A DNA stretch of 64,000 nt, taken from assembly GCA_963402885.1 (NCBI GenBank), contig OY727094.1, positions 7,814,501 through 7,878,500 on the forward strand, in the 5' to 3' direction. Both the position numbers and the translations under genes were made by a program. Position 1 is the stretch's first letter; each line of letters opens with the position of its first letter. Source of the stretch: Antedon bifida. Taxonomy: Eukaryota > Echinodermata > Crinoidea > Comatulida > Antedonidae. The notes under the pieces were generated by a model. The model saw nothing but the letters and a program-made list of their open reading frames with translations. It searched no databases and was not told where the DNA came from. This document shows positions 21,675-36,600 of the stretch, in pieces.

Positions 21675-24600
21675 CTATAGAAAAAGGAAATAAATTAATT
21701 TATAAAACATGGAGCTATAAATTTCTGTTCACACTTGGGAGACAAATTCACAACACATAAACATCTAAAAGAAATTCCTATCAATAACACTGTATCGCTT
21801 TTCTTTAGTTTTTATTTAGTGACAATGTAAAAATTATTCTACTTCAGTTACTACATATTTTTACTACAATAAAATTTTATTTGTTACAATGAAGACCAAA
21901 TGTATTTTATTCAAGGTCCTCAAAAAAGCTTGAAATAATTGCAAAACAGGTTAAAGAGTAAACAAAATGTAGTAAACTGAAGTTGAATAATTTTAGTAAA
22001 CACCTGTGTCATATTTACTTAAGCTTAGCATTACTCTAGAAGAATGTTGAAGTATAATAACCAAAATGTTGAGACATCCACAACTTTACCCCTATTTCCC
22101 AAGGAACTAACCAGGATAAAAATCGAGTTGACTTCCAGTTAACAACTGTACATAACAACCAAAATTCTAGTTATAAATTGGTTTTAACTGTAACTTGTTA
22201 AATTTAACTAAATTAGAAATTTACTGGAAATGTTTAAAATACCAGTTAAAACTAGTTATTTACTAGAATCCAGTTCTACCAGTTGAATTAACTAATTTTA
22301 ACTGGAATTTTATAACTGGTTTAACTGGAATTTTATAATTGGTTTTTCAACTGGAATTTCCACCAGGGTATGTTGTACTGTGAACCTTACCTATAATAAA
22401 TTAATATGACTGTGGTTTGGTTGAATTATTGGGCATTCTCTTGATATATAAAAACACATTTTTTCAAGTCTACCTATCTACCTATGGTTTCATGCAACGT
22501 ATGTTGAATAGTGGTAACATCCTTGTTGCTTGTGTTTGCAAACATATGCTCCATAACTCCAAAATGTATTGTAGATGGAGAAGCATTCTATATACTTAAG
22601 TTTAGTTTTATGGTTTATAAGTTTATTAATATGGATGATATTTCCGAAATAAAATGAAATTGAATTGAATTGAAAGTACCTTTGCCTTCTTGATACATTC
22701 CAGCCATTGCTTCGTTGCTAACCCTGATTGCACAATAAAAGCTGACACTGCACATCCATACTCATCTTCATACACCACCGCAAAACCACCTAAAATACAT
22801 TGTTTACAACAGAAACATAAGTAAGTTGACTGTCACAGTTTGGACAACAATGGAAGAAAAAAATGCAGGAGACAACCGTGGAAAAAGAAATTCCTCTGGA
22901 AGTGACTGTGTGACAACAACCTTAGTTTTTTATTGAATTAATAAATAAAAAAGTACCAATATTATTACAATTGCAAAGCTCTGTCTACACTATCAGACTA
23001 GTTTGTAATGTGCCCAAATATGGTAGTGATATGCCCAAATATAGTAGTGACATCACCATGTCCTTATTTGAGCACATCACATTTTTTGTCACATAAAGTT
23101 TGATAGTGTAGATAGAGCTTAAGGATACATTTACTCTATTCTGTATATTGTACAGTATATATGCTGCGAAGGATGAAATAAAATTTATCTGTTTCTGTAT
23201 ACTTACTTCCATCTTTCAGAATCATAGTCTGCAAACGATCGATTCTCATTGGTTGTTTAATGACCTTCATTTTAACACTGGTTCCTTTCTTCAGAGATTT
23301 CTTTGTGACAAGTAGCATATCAGTAAAAAGTAAACCTGTGGCATCCACCTATCAATACAATGTTTTCATTTAATTCATTTAAATTCCATTCATGCACTAC
23401 CAGTGGCGTAACGCAGAGGCCTTAGGCTCCTGGTTTAGGAACCCCAAGTAGAACACTGGAGGCCTCAAATGTTTTTAGCCTTTTTTGACATATTTTAATG
23501 CGTTTTTTTCCTCTAGGCACTGCTCAGGGGCCCCCTATTAGCCAGTGAGTGCTCATAGACGTTACGCCACTGTACATTACTACCTCTATGTTGCATTATT
23601 AAATGTACAGTATCAACGTACGTGAAATCAAGAACTTGTATTGGGTAATCATCAGGAATAGTCCTGAACAGCGAGATGAGCGCCCCTGCCCACCGATGAG
23701 TTTCGGGATCCCTTTGACCCGGAGGGAGAGTACCCGTCAGGGTCCCTACCAAGGGTTACAGGTCCCACGATTTTAATTGTTTTTAAAATTAATTAGTGTT
23801 CCATGACCTTCTCATCAAAATTAACGTCTCTCATTGTTGTGCTATGTCAACATAATGTCAATGACGGCGAAATGTCCCCAACAATGGGGATAGCTATGAA
23901 AACAAGTAAGTAAGTATGTATTATTTATACCTTTTTGTTTTCCTGGTCTTTTATCTTCAATGGTCCCTCAAGAATCAACCATCTTACTTGGTCTGGCATT
24001 GCATTTGGCATAGCTGACTTCAGATTTAAGGCTTTCAGTGCCAACAACTACATAAGATAAAGAAATATTTTATTATATTTATTTTAGCCTCTCTATGTAT
24101 AGAGATTTACACACTTTATTATGTGATATATAAAACTAGCCATGTTTTACTTAATTAAGCCTGTTTTCTACTAGGCAAATTGAAAGCATCAACTAAAAAA
24201 AACAAATTGTAACCAAGTTTGCATAGTGTGAAAACAATTTTGAGGAAAATCTTTAGAGATTTCACAGGGGTCCCTTGTGAAATGTTGAGAAAAACACACC
24301 AACTAGAGGCTGCGTTTTTTGTTTAAAGATGTCCCGATTCAGTACTACAGTATATGCATGTGTAATTGCTCTGGTAAATCATAGTAATCAAATAGTGCCC
24401 AACTATAATTCCTCTTGGTCAAAATTGTTACAAGTTCTAACAATTTGTGAAGATGTGAAGGATATACTATATGCATGTTTAGTACCAAATCCATTTCTGC
24501 GATAAATTTAGGTTCCTTCGGTCTGAGATTGATACCAATCCAATTACTAGAGCTGTTCTGCCGTACCATGCTAAGGGTGTTAGAGTCGCTATCCAATCGA

Positions 24601-27600
24601 GTTTGAACAATACCATGAAAGCCCCAGTGTCTAATGGTTAGGAAATCTGCATATCAAGCAGAAGGTTCCAGGTTCAAATCTCAATTGGGGTGACTTTTTC
24701 TCATTTTCACAGGTTTCCTCATCTTTATTGTATAAATTAGTAGACTAATATTCAGTATATCACAAGCGGTTTAGATTTTGTTTAATGCCTGTTAATTTGC
24801 ATATGTTACCTGAGTCAACTCATCAGTATTGCATGAGTCAACGATATCGCATGACTCGATTCTTGAGGCGACTTCTTCAAGACGTTCTAACTCGTGATCC
24901 TTGCGGACTTCGTGGTTTACAGATCGGATGAACGAACCTACTTCTGTCTCCTTGAGAAGAAAATGTTGTTTAATATCATATGTATTATGAGAAAATGACT
25001 AAAGTTTATTAAACTAAATTTCCCAAGGCAATTACAGTATCACACCATCTATATTTTATATTATATATACTTCTTAATATAAATAGTGCCCTGGAAAAGT
25101 AATACTGATTGCTTATTATTGTTTTTAAATCTTAAAATTCTCCTTATCCAATTTTTCTAATCGTCAAATCTTTCAAATCATCAAATCTTTCTAATTATCA
25201 AGTTTTTCAAATCATCAAATCTTTCATAAAAAAATAATCAAATATTTAAAATCATTTAATCATCAATTTATTTTAAATTCTAATCATCAAATCAGTTTAT
25301 TCATCAAATTTTCAAATCTTTCTAAATCATCAAATCATCATTTCTTTCAAATCATTATTTTATAAATTCATTTTAACCATCAAATCAATCTAATCTTTAA
25401 ATCTTTCAAATCATTTCTAATCATCAAATCTTTTCTAATCTTCAAATCTTTCAAATCATTTTTAATCACCAAATCTTTTCTAATCTTCAAATCTTTCAAA
25501 TCATCAATTCTTTCAAATCATTTCTAATCATCAAGTCTTTCAAATCATTTCTAATCATCAAATCTTTTCTAATCTTTCTAATCATCAAATCTTGTTAATC
25601 ATCAAATCATTTTTACCCTTTGCTTCACCAGATCCTGCACATCTTGGTCCTCTTCCTTCTTGCCGACAGCACCTAACAACAGTGGATACTTTGTTAACCT
25701 TTGCATAGGTGATACAAGTAACTCGGCTAAGGACCGCCTCTCACTTTTTGTATGCTGTTCACACCACTGTGAAAAAACAAAAACAAGTTGCAAATGGCTA
25801 CAAGCAGATATGAATATTCTCTACTCTATTACAGTATTTAGGGTAAACTTTCCTGTGAAACGAACGAGGGAAAATGTATATTGTAACAAAACGGCTAACC
25901 CTTATTCAGGACACTGCCCTATTAATATGAAACTTTCCTGTGATATAAGCAAGGTGTTAATACATGTTTTAACATCTATTCAAGGGACATCCCTAAAAAG
26001 GCCATGTACTGCCGTAAGACCAGTTTACACAGACAAGTGGCAACGGTAAGCGGAAAACCATGTAGGTTGCCCCACGTAGAATCTGTATCTATCATGAGTG
26101 GAAACCGCCCATCAGCTCCGCGTTGTGTAAATGGTCATAAGGAATAACATAGATAATATATTTTTATTACTGTTGTCTATTGCATATTGCTCTTTCTGCT
26201 GATTTCAATGTAAATTACTTACGTCTACGAACAGTTTAAATGCGTCATTCTCTTTTTGTTTTTCCCTGTGATAGTGCAAACATTTTTCTTCTTCTCTGCA
26301 AAATTTATTATATGGGTAAAAGCGTTCCTGGAACTATGAATAGAATGAGAACATGATTTAATTATTATTTCAGAAAAAATGTCAGTAACAGTAGTAATAA
26401 TAGGAAACTGAGTGAAATATAATATATCAGGAAAAACTATATTTGGAGAGAGAGGGCTCACTACTTAAAATTATTGTTAAAAGAATACAAAGGGGGTGCT
26501 ATTTAATATCTCGTATGGAAGATTTTGAATGCAACTCTTACTGTTTCAAAGGCTTTGGCAATGTCGACGGGGGAGAGAAGACTTTTTGCTGTTCTGGCAT
26601 TTAGGAGTACATCATGAAGACACTCTTTGTAAAATTTAATATGCAAATCCTGAATATCTCGTATATTACTGAATAACTTCTCTGAATCGATCTGAGAAAA
26701 TAAAACAACAACGAAATCTCAAAGCTAAAGAAATATTATGCATTTCAATACAAAATGTAATGAAAAAAGGAGAGTTTTGAAATCTTCAAATACTCTAACC
26801 ATTGTGAAAATAAAGTTATGGGTGTAGTGTATGATGGTTTAGGATGATTTATAATCGAATAATAGGAAATAAAAAACAAATTAAAAGATGAAGGTATAGT
26901 AATTTCATCATAGAGCTTAATTGAAAACTGAGGAAATTCGGATTAAGCCCTCTATGGACCCACAGTAGCCAGCAGTGCAGCGCCTACCAGATCAGCAAAC
27001 CGGGAGACAATATCCTACTTTTTTTGAATAGCGAATGTACTAAGTTCAGCTCATGCCTATCACATGCTAGTCCAATGTGATTATCATTACATCATTACTC
27101 TATGGCACCTGAAATAATATTCCCATTGCTGAACTTCTGTGATATGACGAGAACTGGTGTTTCAACGCAGTATGGCCGTATTATGACTTGAAGATAAGTT
27201 TATTTATTAACAATAAATCAATTAATTTTGGTCAGAAAAAACCCTCAAAACTTACCTCGCACAAAATTAAATGCTGTTGTACATTTAGAAGAACTGATAA
27301 AAAAAGCTAAAAGTTAAAAAAAAAGACAATTATGTTACTTTAACTTCATATTTTCAGTTATTTAAAATTTAAGATATGGTTAATGAATATTATAGTTAGG
27401 TGAAACATACATGTCACTTAAACTTATCAAACTTTATGTGACAAAACAATGTGATGTACCCGTATATGGACACAATGATATCATATCACTACCATATTTG
27501 GGCACATCGCACCTTTTTGTCAAACTAGTTTGTAGACAGAGCTTTAGAAACCTTAAAGATGTATTGTCCCCCTGAAAAAATAATTCTTAACAAAATTTTT

Positions 27601-30600
27601 GTTGAATATGCCATTTTAATGTAACAAAATAGTTATCCACTTTGACCAAAAATTGGATCGAAAAAAAAAAGGTATTTACCTGAAAAAACTGTAATTTATA
27701 GCAAAAAATGGTCAAATTGGCTGCCAGCCAATGGGTTTTTGGTTGAATTTAACCATTTGTCATTTTATAAGTTTTTTTTCTACTGAAGTGATTAACTTTA
27801 TTAAAACTACACAATAACATATTAAAAGTCTGATTTAATTAATCTTCATTTTTCATGTTTTTGGGGGACAATATATCTTTAAGTTTTAGACACCTTTATG
27901 CACACTGCCTGCATCGTTCAGAATATTCATATTTTTCTGTGATTGTGAGAAGAAATTCATGAAGGATGTTAAAGACAACACTTACATCCACAATAATGTT
28001 CAATTTCTTAAGGTACGATGCCTCGGTAAATATAATTTCCCACATGGCTTCTTGTTGATCTCGTTGTTGTTTGGTTAACGCTGTTGGGTCTCCACTATAA
28101 ATCTCTTTCCAACTCTCCTCCTTAAATTTAGAAATTAAGAATCTTAAAAATGTCCACCAAAAAAGAAACGGCAGAGAGATTGACCTCATACTTTTCTTGA
28201 AAGGTTGCCTAAATTTCTAAAAATTAAATTCATTGCAATACTAGCTAGCTAATTCATCAAGCTATACACTTATATTATTTAAAGTTACAGATAAGATAAA
28301 CAAAAGAATATCTACAAATTACTCAGCCAGGCTCTTCTCAACGAGCTACACTAATGCATCTAAAAATTAATGATGCGTGTCAATTAGAATAGCCACAGTT
28401 GAGCCAAATCGAGAAGTGTCATTGATCTCAAATGAGATTCTGTAATCTGAAATAATTTTTCAATTGCTGCAAATCCTTTTATGCCCTCATTGGAGGATTC
28501 AAATTATTATTGTATATTTTATTGTTGCTATAGTGATATATATAAATATTTTTGTTATCTAGATGGATATAGAACTAGATTGGCACCTTCAACTTGAATT
28601 GTGAAAAAAAAAAATTATATTTATATTATATATATATATATATATTATATTGTTCTTCATCAGGTTTCTGTTATTATTTTTATATTCTAAATTGAACAGA
28701 TAGTGGACATTTTTTAGAGTCTCTGTCCTGTTGACATCACATCATGGTCACCTAGTTCTTAGTGTGTCTATGGTTGTCCATATTTTAGATTATTTCTATA
28801 TAAATTACAAATTAAAAGACGTTTACTAAGTAATTTCAACGTTTCGGTATCGAAATGTCAATTTTTTTTCTTTTTGTTAGTAACTTTTGCATTAACAATA
28901 TTTTTATATACTAAATATATATATAAATCCAAAGGCAAATTACTGAAAAAATGACAATGCTGTGGGTATCAGTGGCTGGATCTCAATGGAGATACAAAAA
29001 AAAGCGAAAAGCAAAACGATAAAGTAAAACAGCCAGAAAAGTTAGCAGAGCTTTCGGGCAATATATCAACAGATACAATGGTCCCTGTTCTATTGGAATC
29101 ACTGCATTGACTAGTTTTCCATGTCTATGGTTTATATAAAGTGCGGTACACCGTAAGAAGTCTTAAACAGCTTTCATTGTCATCAGAAAAAAACAAACAT
29201 TTATTCGTCTTGTATTTTTACGGAGACGAATAAACTTTCTGGTATGTAGTTTTGAAAAGCTTATTGAAGTTTCAGTCAATGCTTTCATCAGGATAACAGT
29301 AAAAAAATAATACATTGATAATTTTGCAATTTTCTTACAAGTTCTAAAAGTCCTGAAATGTCTTCTTTTTTCCGGTTGAATGAGAGCAATGCCGGAAATT
29401 CCGGAAGACCTTCTTCCATATAAAGCTGAAGCTTGTCCTCCAGCTCTATAAGGCGAATATCCTTAACTTCCTGAAAATTCAATTCATAATTCTTATTAAC
29501 ATAGGGAGTTAGTGGACTATTTTTTTAAAAATCATCAAAATAGTTGTCAGTTATGCCATAGCAATGCAACAGGAATGAATATTGTTAGCAGATTTTTACA
29601 TAAAAAAATATATCATAATTTCAATTAAAATGCATAAAAATACAAAAATGCAATCTCTGGTAATATTCTAACCATATATTTTTTACAAAAGATGAATTAA
29701 ATCATTTTGATTGTCATTTTCCATCACTTTGCTATTGGCAAAACAAATTTTAAATTAGAATAAATTTAAACAAGTAGCATTAAATCAATTTAAATAAATT
29801 TATTCATTTTAAAAATCAAAGAATATATTATCAGCACGATGTTACATACTTACTATTTCTTCTGAATCAAGTGTAAATTTGTTAATTATCCCATATTAAA
29901 TTAGTCGATTAAGTTTTCTAAAATCTAACCACATGCAAAGTATTTTTTTTTAAATTTAGAAGTTAGTTATTATTTTACCAAATGGAAAAAAAATTATTGA
30001 AAATATGTGCATTAGTTTTATTAGGAATCGCTCTAAAATATTAGTCCACCAAAATACAAACCTGTCAATTAAACCGATTTACGCAGTAGGACACTGAGCA
30101 GTTCGCACTACTTTTTTTAAAATTTATTACAATTCTTTTTTTTTTTCAAAATAAAATTTTTTAGTTAACAAGATTTTATACAAAGAGGTAAAACAGAAAA
30201 AGCTTCAAAATTTGTACGTAATTGTAACATTTGTGTACAATTTAATTTTGGAAAGGTACATACTTAAATGATGGGTTTAGAGACCCAACAAATAAGGTAG
30301 GCTTTCACATGGATAACGTAAGAAATACTGTAGTTTTAATGCATGGATAAACAACATTTCTAAAAAACAATATTTTAGAAATATCAATATCAAAATATTA
30401 AATCTCAAACCTTGCCATAGATAAATATTTTCCAATATAAAATATTTTGTAAACTATTTGGGCATTTATTAAATTTTAACCAGCGCAATACTTTAGTATT
30501 AACTAAAACAGCCTATGATACAAAATTATTAAACTATATGACTACTTTGTGCAGTGGAAAATAAAAAGTGTTGGCATGCTGTGAGAAAGTGCAGAAAAAA

Positions 30601-33600
30601 CAAATCTTTGAATTTAACGAAAAATGAAATTGACAATAGAAAAACAAAAGTAAACATAATTTGTACAAAAACAGTAATGAAAACATCATAATAAATTAAA
30701 ACATGACAATGTTTTGTATCTCAATTTAAGCAATCAGTATTTCATGTTTTTATGTCTGGATTTTAAAGTCTAAAATATTTCACAATAAATGTTATTAACA
30801 TTACTCTGGATATCAAAAGTCTGGATATTCTAGGCTAGGGTTGAAGTACCTGGAAAGATAGGTATGTAACTAAACATACCACATGAAAAAAACATCTTTA
30901 ATTCATATATAAGTTTTTGAAAATAACACAATTTTGCTTGTAAAAAGTGATTTTATTATATATTTTTTATGCTTTAGAGCAGACAACACTAAAAAAAAAG
31001 CAACATTTTATAAACATATCAAGATGTGCTTTTTGATAATATAATAGCAAAAGTCAAATTTCATTATTGATTTTAAGCTACCAGATGCACTAATATGAAA
31101 AATCAATCCCAAGCAACTATTCATAGCCGTAGGAAGTATAAGCATTGAGGGCGATTTGCAGTAGATATTTAAAGCGTAAATTTAGTTGGAACTGAAGAAT
31201 GACTTGAGTTTTAGATCTGTGACAATTAATTCTAAAGAAAAGTTTGATGACGTCGTAACATGATGCATAGAGTATGTGTAATCCTAGGACATAAAATCTA
31301 ACAAAATTCTGTTAACACAAAAAATACTGACCAATCACAATGAAGAAAATTTAGACATCAATTGAATAAAAATGTGCCTATTTTACGAGTGTTAGGCCTA
31401 CTTTCTGTTGGTCCTTTGCTCATCTAGCCAGATGTTCCAACTTGGAAAATATTGGGAAACTTTTTAAAGGCTGTAATCAATGCATTTTTTGGCTTTTATA
31501 AAAAAAAAATCAATAAAGCTTGGTTCTCAGAATACAATGCAGGGACGTAAGAGCAGTGAAAATTTGAAAAATGCCACCGCCCATCATGATTGGTCAAATT
31601 ACTTGTATTACTCTTATATCCTTATGTTGCATCCTAGTGGGAACCAAGCTTTTGTAGAATTTAAATATAGTTAATACATGGTTGTAGATTTACTAGTTGT
31701 CACGGATCTAAAACTCACTGCCATTTCAACAAGAAGCCAGGATATTTTTCCCCACGGCTACGTAGTATCTTTAAAATGTAAAGTGCTATATGGCGAGTTG
31801 CGAATGATAAGATATGTTATCATGAGAACATCCGGTGCTGTTAGATTTTTTTGTTTTTTTGTATTGTTTGAGGAGCTATCGGTACAAACCTTAGGGGACG
31901 AATTGCTGGAAAAGTTCAGAACAGGGAGTGAGACTCTCCTAACTGCGGGGGAGTTGCTTTCTGGGACTGGCAATGAAGCGATGGAAATTGTCGACATACC
32001 AAGATGGGTGAAGATGTCTTTTCTATGATATTGTTGCTGAAATGTAAGACAGATATTGTACTACATGCTAAGAAAACAGACAAACTTCCTATTTATAAAG
32101 TAATTGTTCATGTTTTATGGATTATACTTGTATTCTGCAATGTAATCTTTTAAATTAATTGAACATCCTCTCAAATTAATGTGGTAAAAATAAAAACAGA
32201 AGAAAAAATTATTAAATACAAAACTACAGCACACCTATCTTATTAATAAATTCATATTTATAATATTTATATACAGTATTATTAACATTTTCCAATTTGA
32301 AAAAAAATGGTTTTTCTGCATAAGGAATCAATTTTATTTAAAAATCTAATTTATAATATTGCAATTTGTGTCCTTGCCTTTGTGTTTATTTCATCTGAAT
32401 TTAAAATTTCTAGAAATTGAAAAAAAATAAAGATCGGTGGTTCAATAATGACGATATGTTTTTGCTTGATGTTTATACCAAACTTATAACGATATTTTAA
32501 TAATATTGAATATTTTCAAATTAAATTATAAGGTTTAAGAATGTAAGTACCATCGTTGTAGTGTGGCTCATATTTTTCAGCCTTTTTATTTTGGATTTGG
32601 ACAGCAATCAATTTCAAATGTGCAATTGTATTTACTAAACTAAAATGCTATATAGCTTGATTTGAAACCATAAAGATTTTGAAGAATTTTTTTAGGCCCA
32701 CAAAATTGTTAATTCTTAAAGTTTGTCTGTTTTCATAAAGAACAAGATTAAAAAAGGATATCTGAAATGAAAAAAATCGACATAATCCAAAGAAATGAAG
32801 AAAATGATATAAAAGACGGTATAGAAAAACATCATAGGAAAAACATAAGTATAATATATATTCCACAGCACAGCAAGACTAATTGATGATTTGGAGTAGA
32901 GGAAGGTGGTCTGCACGCATTATTTTTTTCTCAACATGTTATGGAAAAATCATAAATAACGGATGAACATAATTATTTTCATGTAAGAATCGCAAGATAG
33001 CTTTATCTACCAAATAACTATCAACATAGCAAACCTACTCAGCTCTAATAAAAACGGCATATGAGTTTAAAACCCGGGTGTCAGCTTTCATTAACATTAA
33101 CCATTAAGCAAACTAGCTGCTTGCAAAAAAGCGTTCTCATTACGTAGGTCTGAGCGCCCTCTGTAATCTATGCCATTTAGAAAATATTTATGTTCATTCA
33201 TTATACTGTTCATGTTTTTTGGTTGTTTTGCCTCAACATGTTGTGAAAAAAAACCCAATATATTATATTGATTTCACATCTATAATCTAGGCAAGAATAA
33301 TACTTTTTTCTTCAGTAGATAATCGCTAAGGCAGATCCCAATGTAAAGCCAATTATTAAAACCATGAATATTGATTTTTTTAAAAACTTATTTTAAAAGA
33401 AATTTGTAATAAGATATAATATTAAAGAGCTCAAAGTTTTAATTTGAATATCATAGTAATACTTCCAAATAACCTATATACCAAGAAAACCAAGATATTA
33501 AATTTATTATTATAATAAAAATCCTTAATGTAATTAACATTTACCCAAACTATACCATGTAATATAAAAACCACAAAAAAAAAAAAAATGAAATAAATCC

Positions 33601-36600
33601 TTAAATATAATTTTGATTTTATAACACAAAAAAAAAAAATTGTAAACTATTAGATTCATAAATATTATTAATAAAAAACGGTGGTATTGTGTTTTTGTTA
33701 GATTGCATTTAATATTTCTATGTTAATAGAATACAATTACATGCAATTTCATTAACGATGTTACGAGTGAGTGCTACAAACTTGTGACCCAACTATAGGC
33801 TTAATTTAATGCAATTTGAGTCACATTACTACTAATTGGTGAGAAGATATCAGATTATTAGGTTCTAATATTATTGAAGTATTAATTAACTTATCTACAT
33901 AATTAAATTTGTATAAACTAATATAAAATATTAATTTTTAATTCTACCATGCATGCTTAATAAAAAACTATATTAAATACAAACATCATTACTATAAGTA
34001 AAATAAAATGTTTAACAATTTCTGAAATATAAATCGCTAGACTTTTTATTTTCCACAAAAAATTACTAAACGATGTATTGAATTTAGAATAACAAAAACT
34101 TTTTCTGTAGCATGTTTCTTTAATGCTCATGACCAAAAAATATGGTATAAAAACATGGCTTCAGTTCAGTAATGTCTGAAATAAAGGCCATGTATTAATT
34201 TTGAAATTAGGCAACTCTGCCTCCGGTTGGCTGAAAAAAAATCTAGGCCACAGGAAAATTCAAAAAGTATTTAATCTCAACACAAAAAAGTAAGCAGAAA
34301 ACCTTTTAACTTAATTTTACAGAGATAAAATCACTCTGGTCTGAACACAAGTTTTAGATAGATATAGATTATTTTCACATTTATTGGAATATACAGAATG
34401 TACATTAAATACCCAATATACACACTAAACAAATTCTTGTCATTTGATTGGATGATTGAGGATCACATGGCATGCAATAATCAATATTAATTTTTTGCTA
34501 CTGTTACATTTTTGTTATTCATATTCATTTCATTTCATTCAGGCAATTGGTGAATTTTATTTTTATGTTATATTTCATGCATTTGCAATATGAGAACTAC
34601 AGTACAGAACTAGATGGTTTAAAGAGTAGCTCCGGATTTTCTATTATTTTATAAACCTTTCTAACAACATGATGATGATAGCCCAACTTATTTTTCGACA
34701 GCAATGAAGCCAAACAATTATGAAAACAATATATATATATTGTTTTCTTAATTTTATATCAAAAGAATTTAAATTAACATTTCATTGTACTTGCCGAAAA
34801 TAATTGGGGTTACTATCATTTGCAATGGTTTAGATTATATAATAAATAATAGAAATCTTAAACTTGGAGACCATTTAAGAACTTAAACAAATTTAAAAAG
34901 ATGAATCCATATATATATATATATAAACCTCTTACTCTAATATTAGTATTTAATTATGGAAAAAAAAAAGATTAAGAAAAAAAAAATTTCGAAAAGTCTT
35001 ACTGCTGGTGGGGTAATTCCGAGATGGCCAAAAATATCTTTTCTGAATTTATATTCTTGACCATGGTCAAGCGACTAGTTAGAAAGGAGAGAAGAGAGGA
35101 AAACAATAAATCAATTCCTTTATTATGGAGAAGAAACATTATAATTACAGTACAAAAAACACTGTTTAAGACAAATTAAAATCCTTTGGAATATTCCAAC
35201 CAAAAGTTGTAAACAAAATTTGTTATAATTTTACATTATAAAGATTTTAAGAACTTTTAATTAAAAAAATAAAATTTATATTTTTTAAAATTGCAGGGCA
35301 ATACTGTACTTTTAATATTACTATTAAGACAATGGAGAAATTTTACAATCAAGGTGGATTTAAAGGTATGTGAAAAAAGGGGAATATAAATAGAAAAAAA
35401 ATAATGGAAAAGTAATTAGGAAAAACCCGGAAGGAGATGCAGGGATAAAGTTACCTGACAGATACTGAGATAATTAAAAACTAAAATTACATGGAATAAC
35501 GATTTGGAACACTACAATTATCCGGGAGGAGATATTGGGATACACCAATTTTCAGGAAGGAGATACTGGGATAAACCAATTATCCGGGAGGAGATACTTG
35601 AATATCACAACTATTTGGGAGGATATTTTGGGATACACAATTAACCGGGAGGAGATATTGAAATACACAATTATCCAGGAGGAGATATTGAAATACACAA
35701 TTATCCTGAAGGAGATACTTGAATATCACAACTATTTGGGAGGATATTTTGGGATACACAATTATCCGGGAGGACATATTGGGATACACTATAATTATTG
35801 GGAGGTGGAATGCACAATTATCCAGGAGGAGATTTTGAGATACAGTACCATACAATCACCTTGAAGGATATACTAGGAGGCACAACAAAAACTACCCCAC
35901 ATCAAAAAACCCACGGCACATTTTCCTCAAACAACACACAAATTACATTACTATTCTTAAATTACTGGGTTGGGTATGGTAAAATCAAATATTATTTTCA
36001 AACTTTTACCAAAACAAGAAACTTCACTTCAGTATCACAAGAAACTTCACTTCAGTATCACAAGAAAACATCTTATATCTTTCATGATCATTATTATTTT
36101 TTTTTAATTACCAAAACGAAAAAAAAATCACAAAATGTCCACTGCATACAACTCTCTGATAAGTAAAAGCAGAACATACCGCATGCAAAATATTTTTATA
36201 TACCAAGGATAATTGAATCAACAATAAAAAAAAAACAAAAAAGAAAAATAATAATGAAGATGATAAATTTGAATACAGTATGCAAAATGATGAATTTATT
36301 TGTGACAAAAATAAACAATACATACATAAAATGTGTATGGAAAAATAAATAAAATAAAAGAAATACCATACTTTTAAATAATTCTTGTTTGATTTAATTT
36401 AAATTTATAATATTTGTTACATATTGAAATTAAATAATAAACATGTAATGTATAAATTGTATTGTTCTGAGGATAACCAATGGACCACTTTCATTAAGTG
36501 TAGTTGAAATAAAATGAAAATGTTTAAAAGAACATAAGAATATCAAACACACAGCAATGCACACACACACATTTGGTACAGCATACATGCAGGCAGTACA

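Noticed and set aside
24620-24692. Functional tRNA gene
   Set aside because: The acceptor and anticodon stems fold, but the T stem does not pair and the sequence continues as a SINE body.
35535-36166. Overlapping frames of 91-122 residues on both strands
   Set aside because: They are generated by the 30-bp minisatellite and its AT-rich flank.
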